From assembly GCA_038203955.1 (NCBI GenBank), contig JBBRDK010000032.1, positions 1 through 37,767 on the forward strand: 37,767 bases of DNA, in the 5' to 3' direction. The translations under genes were made by a program, and so were the position numbers. The notes under the pieces are model-generated. The model had not been told where the DNA came from. It did no database searches and saw only the letters and a program-made list of their open reading frames with translations. The DNA comes from JALYUA01 sp038203955 (GTDB lineage Bacteria; Acidobacteriota; Thermoanaerobaculia; UBA5066; Gp7-AA6). Positions 14,658 to 21,367 of the stretch are shown here, piece by piece (the first letter of the stretch is position 1; every line of letters starts with the position of its first letter).

Positions 14658-15374
14658 CTACCCCCCGCCGAGCCGTGCGAAGATCGGGAAGTGGCTCGCG
14701 GCGCCCATGAAGAAGAGCATCGGGACCGAGAGCCACGTGTTCGTCCTCGAAGCGAGAAAGGCCCGCCGCGCCCACAGCGGCATCTCGGCGGGCGCGGGCG
14801 TGCCCTCCGCGGCCGCCTTCGTCGCCGCGATGATCTTCTTCTGGAGCGGCCAGATGATCATCCAGACGTTCATGAACATCACGGTGCCGAGGCCGCCGCC
14901 GATCCCGATCGCGATCGACCGGTTGCTGCCGCCGTCGCGGATCAGAGACGCGACACCATAGGCCGTCGCCGCGACGAGCACGGCGATGACGACGCCGAGG
15001 ACGCGGCCGTCCTTGAGAGGGCCGCCCGCGACCGACATCCGCAGCAAGGCGGCTTCGATCAGCCAGGCCACGATCCAACCGATCAGCACCACGCCGAGCG
15101 TGCGCCCGACGTTCGCCTCGGTGTGAAGGATGAGCATGTAGTAGAGCAACCCCGTCAGGACGGTCCAGAACGCGCCCCATCGGAACCACCAGAGCGCCTT
15201 GGGCATGAGGTTCGGAACCACCTTCCCCTTGGTCGCGGCGTCGAGCTCCTTCATGAAGTTGACGTTCACGAGGTTGAAGAAATAGAGCATTCCGATCCAG
15301 GTGATGCCCGCGAGGAAGTGACCCCACCGAAGAAGAAAGGTGACGTTCGTCTGCCAGTCTGAAGGCCAGGTCAT
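14658..15374 (-). CDS. PuuD-like membrane protein (urate oxidase N-terminal domain family)
   Basis: A 238-residue membrane protein with about six hydrophobic segments. RWGHFLAGITWIGMLYFFN at the N-terminus, ALWWFRWGAFWT and the later MNVWMIIWP resemble the membrane domain of urate hydroxylase PuuD. Full PuuD carries a C-terminal cytochrome c domain with a CxxCH motif; none is present here, so electron transfer would need a separate partner, or the protein does something else. Histidines at HFLAG, LILHTEA and ASHFPIF are candidate haem ligands. ATG 15374 has a strong AAGGAGGGG site. No other purine catabolism gene is seen. The family is fairly sure, the function is not. Confidence 0.75.
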   Translation of the reverse strand: MTWPSDWQTNVTFLLRWGHFLAGITWIGMLYFFNLVNVNFMKELDAATKGKVVPNLMPKALWWFRWGAFWTVLTGLLYYMLILHTEANVGRTLGVVLIGWIVAWLIEAALLRMSVAGGPLKDGRVLGVVIAVLVAATAYGVASLIRDGGSNRSIAIGIGGGLGTVMFMNVWMIIWPLQKKIIAATKAAAEGTPAPAEMPLWARRAFLASRTNTWLSVPMLFFMGAASHFPIFARLGGG

Positions 15375-15437
15375 GGGGTTTCCCCTCCTTTTCCGAAGTG
15401 GCCGTCGGAGCGGCCGAAAGAATCGAACCGATCTGAT

Positions 15438-16820
15438 CTAAGCGAGTGGGCCGAGAAGCGTCGCAGGCGCCATCGCCTCCTCGAGCTCCTTTTCGGTGAC
15501 GACTTTCTTTTCGAGCAGAACCTCGCGGACGCGCACGCCTCTCGCGACCGCTTCCTTGAAGATTTCGGCGGCCTTCGCGTAGCCGATCTTCGGCGTGAGG
15601 GCGGTGATCACCGACGGCGACTCCTCCAGGTAGTGGCGGCATTTCTCCGGGTTCGCCGTGATCCCGTCGATGCACCGCGTGCGGACGACGGGAAGGAAGT
15701 TGACCAGCAGCTGTGGGCCCCGCGTCAGGTTGTGCGCCAGGAGCGGCATCATGACGTTCAGCTCGAGCTGGCCGCCGCCCACCGCGAGCATGTTCGCCGA
15801 GTCCATTCCGATGATCTGGAAGCAGAGCATGTTGAGACACTCGAGCAGGGAGGGATTGACTTTTCCCGGCATGATCGAGGACCCCGGCTGCACCGGCGGC
15901 AGGCGGATCTCGTCCAGGCCGGTCGACGGTCCCGACGCCAGGAGCCGGATGTCGTTCGAGAGGCGGCCGAGCTCGACGGCGAGGGCCCGCAGCGCGGCGG
16001 AGTAGTCCCCGGCCGCGGCGCGGCTCTGCATCGCCTCGCGCGCGTCGGCGGCGGGCGTGTAGCGCTCCCCCGAAAACTCCGCGAGCCGGGCGATCGCCTT
16101 CTCACGGAATCCCGGGGGCGTGTTCAGACCGGTTCCCGCCGCGGAGCCCCCGAGGGCGAGCTCGAGGAGGCCGTCGAGCGATCGATCGAGCGCCGTTTTC
16201 CGGTGCGCGATCGCGGCCCCGTACGCGCGAAACTCCTGTCCGAGCGTCACCGGCACGGCGTCCATGAGATGGGTCCGGCCCGATTTCACGATTCCGGCGA
16301 ATTCCGTACCCTTCTGCGTCAGCGCGCCCGCCGCGCGCCCGACCTCGTCCGCCAAGAGCCGCCCGACCGCGACCGCCGCCATGTGAAGCGCCGTCGGAAA
16401 GGTGTCGTTCGTCGACTGGCCGAGGTTGACGTCGTCGTTCGGATTGACCGCGGTGCGATCGCCGCGGGACTTCCCGAGTATCTCCGCGGCCCGGCCGGCG
16501 AGGACCTCATTGACGTTCATGTGGAAGGAGGTGCCCGCGCCCGCCTGATACACGTCCACGACGAACTGGTCCGCCAGTCCCCCCGCCAGGACCTCGTCGC
16601 AGGCGGCGCCGATCGCGCGCGCCTTCTCGGCGGGCAACCGTCCGAATTCCAGATTCGTTTCCGCACACGCCTTCTTGATGCGCGTGTAGGCGCGGATCAT
16701 TTCCGGGTGCGCGCGCTCGCCCGAGATCGGGTAGTTCTCGATGGCGCGCGACGTCTGGGCGCCCCAGTAGGCCGCGTCGGGGATATCGCGGATCCCGAGA
16801 CTGTCTTTTTCCTGCCTCAG
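15438..16820 (-). CDS. aspA: Aspartate ammonia-lyase (class II fumarase/aspartase superfamily), non-standard start
   Basis: Deaminates aspartate to fumarate and ammonia. The superfamily signature GSSIMPGKVNP is clear, with the substrate-site segments AGTSFHMN, GQSTNDTFPTA and SGRTHLMDA. GTS rather than the fumarase-type SGTQ, and a Bacillus AspA-like C-terminus, favour aspartase; fumarase is the alternative. Homology (EKDSLG, then DAAYWGAQTSRAIENYPISG) continues about 40 codons upstream of the first ATG (16700) to codon CTG at 16818-16820, which has GGAGG four bases upstream. No in-frame ATG, GTG or TTG lies between the upstream stop and there. I therefore call CTG (or ATT at 16823); a start at 16700 would lack substrate-site residues. 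Confidence 0.85.
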   Translation of the reverse strand: MRQEKDSLGIRDIPDAAYWGAQTSRAIENYPISGERAHPEMIRAYTRIKKACAETNLEFGRLPAEKARAIGAACDEVLAGGLADQFVVDVYQAGAGTSFHMNVNEVLAGRAAEILGKSRGDRTAVNPNDDVNLGQSTNDTFPTALHMAAVAVGRLLADEVGRAAGALTQKGTEFAGIVKSGRTHLMDAVPVTLGQEFRAYGAAIAHRKTALDRSLDGLLELALGGSAAGTGLNTPPGFREKAIARLAEFSGERYTPAADAREAMQSRAAAGDYSAALRALAVELGRLSNDIRLLASGPSTGLDEIRLPPVQPGSSIMPGKVNPSLLECLNMLCFQIIGMDSANMLAVGGGQLELNVMMPLLAHNLTRGPQLLVNFLPVVRTRCIDGITANPEKCRHYLEESPSVITALTPKIGYAKAAEIFKEAVARGVRVREVLLEKKVVTEKELEEAMAPATLLGPLA

Positions 16821-16998
16821 AATTCCTCCGTGATCCCGGCATTCGGGATGCGATTCGCGGCCCGGGCGTCCCGGGCCGGGCGTCGGCGAAGGCCGGTCAA
16901 CACGAGGCTTGCAACATTAGCAGATGAGCGGCCGACAAGACTCGACGCTCGGCGGCGGACCGAGCCGGCGCGAAGCGGTTCGCCATCGTGCGTTGCCG

Positions 16999-17004
16999 TA
17001 CAAT
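16999..17004 (+). promoter_or_regulatory. Possible -10 box upstream of the 17022 lipoprotein gene
   Basis: TACAAT lies 17 bases before the ATG in otherwise GC-rich sequence. The longer string TACAATCGCC occurs again before accA (20311). No good -35 hexamer is found at the expected distance. The rest of 16821-17021 shows only a CCCGGG-CGT-CCCGGG inverted repeat and no gene. Confidence 0.35.
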
Positions 17005-17021
17005 CGCCGCCTCGCGACGCC

Positions 17022-17756
17022 ATGCCTTTCGACCACGACACCGACCTCCGCTTCCGACACGCTTTCCCGTGGCTTCGAGCAGGCGCGCTCGGCGTCTGTC
17101 TCCTCGCGTTTTCGACACTCTCCTGCCGCAAGGGTGCGCCGCGTGTTTCGGGCGACCCCCGCGGGGAGGCGTCCGCGGACGCGTCCCCCGAGGCGCGCAC
17201 GCAGTCCGCCGCGCGCGCCGGCTCCGGCGGCTATGCCTTCACCCCCGCCGAAACCGGGACGATCGACGATTTCCTGAAGCGCAATCCCACTCTGCGCGTC
17301 GCGCGCGACGCAGACCGGCTTCCCGGTAAAGACGGCGACTCGGAGCTCAAGAGCCTCTACGGGATCTATCACCCGTACTTCCTCCGCGGCGACGTCAACG
17401 ACGACGGCGTGCTCGATCTGATCATCGGGTTCGTCCGGCGCGACGTGAGCCGCGCGACTCCCTGGTTCTCGGTCGTCGTCTTCACGGGCCGGGACGTTCC
17501 GGGCGGGGCAGGGGAGTTTTCCTCCGGGATGTTTCTCGAGCGCGACATCAGCCTCGCCCGCGGAGACCTGTCCGTCGACCGAGACTCGATCGTGATCAGC
17601 CCGGACCTCGAGGATGAGACCGTCCGGAGATATCACTGGGATCCGAAGGCGCACACCTTCGTGCTCGTGCGCGACACGGACGAGGACACCGAATCTCCGT
17701 CGGTCTCGCAGACGAGCGCCCGGATCGCCGCGCGCCCCCGGGCGCAGCGCGGGTAG
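17022..17756 (+). CDS. Probable lipoprotein with an FG-GAP/EF-hand-like acidic motif
   Basis: No family recognised. The 244-residue product has an N-terminal export signal: charged start (DLRFRH), hydrophobic core (LRAGALGVCLLAF) and a cysteine at STLSC. The lipobox is imperfect (TLSC), so lipidation is likely but not certain. After a low-complexity Ala/Ser/Arg linker comes a folded part with GDVNDDGVLDLIIGF near residue 122, an Asp-rich loop like those that bind calcium in FG-GAP and dockerin-type repeats. ATG 17022 is the only sensible start for the signal peptide. Its stop is 8 bases before priA. The C-terminal 30 residues are rich in Ser and Arg and look disordered. Confidence 0.7.
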   Translation: MPFDHDTDLRFRHAFPWLRAGALGVCLLAFSTLSCRKGAPRVSGDPRGEASADASPEARTQSAARAGSGGYAFTPAETGTIDDFLKRNPTLRVARDADRLPGKDGDSELKSLYGIYHPYFLRGDVNDDGVLDLIIGFVRRDVSRATPWFSVVVFTGRDVPGGAGEFSSGMFLERDISLARGDLSVDRDSIVISPDLEDETVRRYHWDPKAHTFVLVRDTDEDTESPSVSQTSARIAARPRAQRG

Positions 17757-17764
17757 GGCATGCC

Positions 17765-20197
17765 GTGCCCGGTGCCGTCCGCGGGGCCGCGCCGACGCCG
17801 CGGCCGCTCGCGTTGAGCGAGGCGGCGGACCCGCGCCCGATCGTCTCGGTGGCGCTCCCGCTGCCGCTGCGGCGCGAGTTCTCGTACCTCGTACCGCCCG
17901 GCGTCGCACCGCCTCCCCCCGGCTCCCGCGTGCGGGTGCCGTTCGGGGAGCGCGCGCTCACGGGAGTCGTCGTCTCTGCCTCGGGCCCGAGCGCGCCGGG
18001 AATGCGGGAGATCCTGGAGGTGCTCGACGCGGAGCCCGTCTGTCCGCCCGACCTCCTGGAGCTCGCCCGCCGCACCGCCCAGCGCTTCTTCGCCTCGACG
18101 GGCGAGGTCCTCCGAAGCGCCCTTCCGGCGCGGTTGCCTGCCCCGGGGACTCTCCGGTACCGGATCACGCAAAAGGGAGCGCTCGGGCGGGCGTCGGATG
18201 TCGAGGCCGCCGTGCTCGGAGCCCTCGCCTCCGGGGAAACCGTGCGTGCGGCCGACCTCCCGAAAGGCACCGCGGACGCCCTGCGGTCGCTCGAAGAGAG
18301 GGGCTGGGTGCGGGCAGTCTCCGCCTTTCGGGACCGGCGCGCCCGGACCGAGACGGCGTATCTTCCGGCCGCGGGGCCGGTCGAGAACGTCCGCCGCAGC
18401 GCCCGCGGGGGCCAGGTCCTCGCCTGGCTCGAGTCGATCGGCCGGCCGGCCACCGCCGCGGAGATCCGTCTCGCCACCGGCGCGGGCCCCGCCGTCCTGC
18501 GAACCCTCTCGCTGGCCGGGCTCGTCCGCTCCTTCGCTCAGGCTCTGCGGGAAGAACCGCCTCCGATCCCGCGAGCGCGTCCTGCCTTCCGGCTCACCGG
18601 CGAGCAGGCGGCGGCACTCTCGTCGCTCTCGGCCGCCATCCGCGACAGAAGGTACTTTCCCGCGCTCCTCCAGGGCGTGACCGGAAGCGGGAAGACCGAG
18701 GTCTACCTGCAGGCGATCGGGGAGGCGCTCGGCGCCGGCCGGGGAGCCATCTGGCTCGTCCCGGAGATCGCCCTGACTCCCGTGTTCGCGCGGGAGCTCA
18801 AACGGCAGTTCGGCGACCGCGCGGCGCTCCTGCATTCCGCGCTGTCCGAGCGCGAGCGCGGGCTCGCGTGGGACCGCGTCCGGCGGGGCGAGGCGCGCGC
18901 GGTGATCGGGCCGCGGTCCGCGATCTTAGCCCCGGTCGACGACCCCGGCGTCATCGTCGTCGACGAGGAGCACGACTCTTCCTACAAGCAGCGCGAGTCT
19001 CCTCGCTACGACGCCCGCGAGGTGGCGGCGCTTCGGGCCCGGGCGGCGGGCGCCGCGCTCCTGTTCGGGTCGGCCACCCCCTCGCTCGAGGCGTACCACG
19101 CGTCGCGGCAGGGACGCGTCGCCCGTCTTCTCCTCACGGAGCGCGTCGAGTCGAAGCCTCTGCCCCAGGTGACGATCGTCGACCTGCGGCGCGAGATTCC
19201 CCGGCCCGACGAAAAGGGCGTGCCGCTCTTCTCCCGTCCGCTGGTCGAACGGCTTCGCGAGACGTTTGACCGGGGAGAGCAGGCGATCCTTCTCCAGCCG
19301 CGCCGCGGTTACGCGCCCTTTCTGCTCTGCCGGCAGTGCGGGCACGACTTCCGGTGCACCCGGTGCAGCGTCGCGCGGACCGTCCACGACCGGGGCCGGC
19401 GCCTCGTCTGCCACTACTGCGGAGAGCGCCTCGAGAGACCGCCGCGGTGCCCGGAATGCTCGGGGGCGCTCCTCGAGGCCATCGGGTTCGGGACGGAGCG
19501 GGTCGGCGACCGTTTCGCCGAGCTCTTCCCGGGCGTTCCGTACGCGGTGCTCGACCGCGACAGCTCCCGCAAGAGAGGCGCGGGCGCCGTGGTCGAAGAC
19601 GTTCTCTCGGGCCGCGTGTCGTGCCTCATCGGAACCCAGATGGTCGCGAAGGGTCACGATTTCCCGAACGTGACCGCCGTGGGCGTGCTCTCGGCCGACA
19701 CCATGCTGAACTTTCCGGATTTCCGGTCCGCGGAGAAGACGTTCCAGCTGGTCGCGCAAGTGGCGGGCCGGGCGGGGCGGGGCGAATCGAAAGGGACCGT
19801 CCACGTCCAGACGTTTCATCCGCAGCACCCGGCGATCCAGCGCGCCGCCGGGCACGACGTCGACGGCTTCTGCGCCGGAGAGCTCGATTTCCGGCGGTCC
19901 TTCTTCTATCCGCCGTTCTGCGAGCTCGCGGCGATCCTCGTGTCCTCGCCCGACCGCGAGCGGGCCGCCGAGGTGGCGTCGGCGGTCGCCGCGGCGGCGG
20001 AAGGCGCCCCCGGCCTCCGGGTGTCCGGTCCCGCTCCCGCTCCGCTCGAGCGCCTCCAGGGACGGTGGCGCTATCAGGTCCTGCTGCGTGCTCCCGACCG
20101 GAAGACCCTCCTCGCCATCCTGGAGGCATGCGTTCCGGAGCGGCCCCCCTCGGGAGTGCAGATCGCGGCCGACGTGGACCCGCAGGACTTGATGTGA
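17765..20197 (+). CDS. priA: Primosomal protein N', replication restart helicase PriA
   Basis: Superfamily 2 helicase that reloads the replisome at stalled forks. 810 residues with the typical order: an N-terminal 3'-end-binding domain (VSVALPLPLRREFSYLVP), a winged-helix part, Walker A GVTGSGKTEVY, DEEH box, GSATPSLE, then a zinc-binding insert with CRQC, CTRC, CHYC and CPEC pairs, and motifs GTQMVAKGHDFPNV and QVAGRAGR. GTG 17765 is the outermost start; a TTG at 17814 is nearer to where the conserved domain begins, and neither has a clear ribosome site, so the first 16 codons are uncertain. The stop is followed at once by a heptad array. Confidence 0.95.
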   Translation: MPGAVRGAAPTPRPLALSEAADPRPIVSVALPLPLRREFSYLVPPGVAPPPPGSRVRVPFGERALTGVVVSASGPSAPGMREILEVLDAEPVCPPDLLELARRTAQRFFASTGEVLRSALPARLPAPGTLRYRITQKGALGRASDVEAAVLGALASGETVRAADLPKGTADALRSLEERGWVRAVSAFRDRRARTETAYLPAAGPVENVRRSARGGQVLAWLESIGRPATAAEIRLATGAGPAVLRTLSLAGLVRSFAQALREEPPPIPRARPAFRLTGEQAAALSSLSAAIRDRRYFPALLQGVTGSGKTEVYLQAIGEALGAGRGAIWLVPEIALTPVFARELKRQFGDRAALLHSALSERERGLAWDRVRRGEARAVIGPRSAILAPVDDPGVIVVDEEHDSSYKQRESPRYDAREVAALRARAAGAALLFGSATPSLEAYHASRQGRVARLLLTERVESKPLPQVTIVDLRREIPRPDEKGVPLFSRPLVERLRETFDRGEQAILLQPRRGYAPFLLCRQCGHDFRCTRCSVARTVHDRGRRLVCHYCGERLERPPRCPECSGALLEAIGFGTERVGDRFAELFPGVPYAVLDRDSSRKRGAGAVVEDVLSGRVSCLIGTQMVAKGHDFPNVTAVGVLSADTMLNFPDFRSAEKTFQLVAQVAGRAGRGESKGTVHVQTFHPQHPAIQRAAGHDVDGFCAGELDFRRSFFYPPFCELAAILVSSPDRERAAEVASAVAAAAEGAPGLRVSGPAPAPLERLQGRWRYQVLLRAPDRKTLLAILEACVPERPPSGVQIAADVDPQDLM

Positions 20198-20199
20198 AG

Positions 20200-20290
20200 A
20201 CAGTTGTCAGTTATCAGTAGTCAGTTCTCAGTTCCCGCCTGCCGGCTCCCGCTCACCGCCTCCCGCCTCCCGGCTGCCGGCTGCCGGGCT
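20200..20290 (+). repeat. Thirteen heptads of two families in one register after priA
   Basis: From 20200 five heptads of the TCAGTTN family (ACAGTTG, TCAGTTA, TCAGTAG, TCAGTTC twice) run to 20234. From 20235, with no phase break, eight heptads of the CCGNCTN family follow (CCGCCTG, CCGGCTC, CCGCTCA, CCGCCTC twice, CCGGCTG twice, CCGGGCT). The second family is the reverse complement type of GCGGGAG seen before asnB. Confidence 0.9.
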
Positions 20291-20294
20291 GCCG

Positions 20295-20316
20295 GCGGCC
20301 GAAGGCCGCTTACAAT
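20295..20316 (+). promoter_or_regulatory. Hairpin and TACAAT box before accA
   Basis: GCGGCC-GAA-GGCCGC (20295-20309) is directly followed by TTACAATCGCC. The TACAAT at 20311-20316 ends 9 bases before the accA ATG. If it is a -10 box, the transcript would begin about 2-3 bases before the start codon, that is, almost leaderless. No -35 match is seen, so the promoter call is weak. Confidence 0.35.
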
Positions 20317-20325
20317 CGCCTTTCC

Positions 20326-21288
20326 ATGAATTCCGAGGAATCGAGCTTCGAAGAGCCCCTGACGAAGCTGCGTCAGCGGATCGAGGACCTGTCGGCTCTG
20401 CCGGACGAGGCGGCGCACAGGCGCGAGATCGAAAAGCTCCGCGAGAAGCTGGACCGCCAGACACGCGAGATCTACTCGGGCCTGTCGCCCTGGCAGAAGA
20501 CGGTGGTGGCGCGCCACCCGGCGCGTCCCTATGCGCTCGACTATGTCGCCGCCCTCACCACAGACTTCGTGGAACTTCACGGGGACCGGAAGTTCTCCGA
20601 CGATGCCGCGGTCATCGCGGGCCTCGCGTCTTTCCGGGGGCAGCCCGTCGCGGTCGTCGGCCACCAGAAGGGACGGGACACCAAGGAAAAGATCCGCCGC
20701 AACTTCGGGATGCCCCGTCCGGAGGGATTTCGCAAGGCGCTCCGGGTCATGCAGCTGGCGGAGAAATTCGGCCGGCCCGTCCTCTCCTTCGTCGACACGA
20801 CGGGCGCCTATCCGGGGATCGACGCGGAGGAGCGGGGACAGGCGGAGGCGATCGCGGTCAACCTACGGGCGATGGCGTCTCTGAAGGTCCCCATCATCGT
20901 GACAATCACGGGGGAAGGGGGATCCGGCGGGGCGCTCGCCCTCGGGATCGGAGACCGGGTCCTGATGCTGGAACACTCGGTCTACTCCGTCATCTCGCCC
21001 GAGGGGTGCGCGGCGATCCTGTGGAAGGACGCCGCCCGCAAGAAGGACGCGGCCGAAGCGCTCAAGCTGACCGCGGCCGATCTGAAGGCGCTCGACGTGG
21101 TGGACGAGATCATTCCCGAGCCCCCCGGGGGCGCGCACTCGGACCCGGCCGGCGCCACCGCCGCGGTCGGCGAAGCGATCGAACGGCACCTCCGGCCGCT
21201 GCTCTCTCAGCCGGCGGCCGACCGCGGAGAGGCCCGCTATCGCAAGTTTCGCGCGCTCGGCCGCTTCGAGACGATTTCGGCTTCGTGA
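20326..21288 (+). CDS. accA: Acetyl-CoA carboxylase carboxyltransferase subunit alpha
   Basis: Half of the carboxyltransferase that moves CO2 from biotin to acetyl-CoA, the first step of fatty acid synthesis. 320 residues, the usual length. Visible landmarks: an N-terminal coiled region (LTKLRQRIEDLS), FVELHGDRKFSDDAAVIAG, GHQKGRDTKEKI, DTTGAYPGIDAEERGQ and the oxyanion glycines GEGGSGGALALG, then SPEGCAAILWKD. ATG 20326 is the first start after the repeats; there is no obvious Shine-Dalgarno site. The zinc-finger partner accD is not in the window. recJ follows 71 bases downstream. Confidence 0.97.
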   Translation: MNSEESSFEEPLTKLRQRIEDLSALPDEAAHRREIEKLREKLDRQTREIYSGLSPWQKTVVARHPARPYALDYVAALTTDFVELHGDRKFSDDAAVIAGLASFRGQPVAVVGHQKGRDTKEKIRRNFGMPRPEGFRKALRVMQLAEKFGRPVLSFVDTTGAYPGIDAEERGQAEAIAVNLRAMASLKVPIIVTITGEGGSGGALALGIGDRVLMLEHSVYSVISPEGCAAILWKDAARKKDAAEALKLTAADLKALDVVDEIIPEPPGGAHSDPAGATAAVGEAIERHLRPLLSQPAADRGEARYRKFRALGRFETISAS

Positions 21289-21353
21289 CCGGACGCGTTC
21301 GGGCGGTCGGCGCCGCCGCCCGGACGTCGTTTGTCACAGCCGGCCGCGACACT

Positions 21354-21367
21354 GATTGCATGCAATC
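21354..21367. promoter_or_regulatory. 14-bp perfect palindrome centred on the recJ start codon
   Basis: GATTGCATGCAATC reads the same on both strands and holds the recJ ATG (21360-21362) at its centre. It could be an operator or an RNA hairpin hiding the start codon; chance is possible. Confidence 0.4.

Noticed and set aside
3283..20290. CRISPR-like interpretation of the short repeats
   Set aside because: Units are 7-8 bp, directly contiguous and without unique spacers; no cas gene is present.
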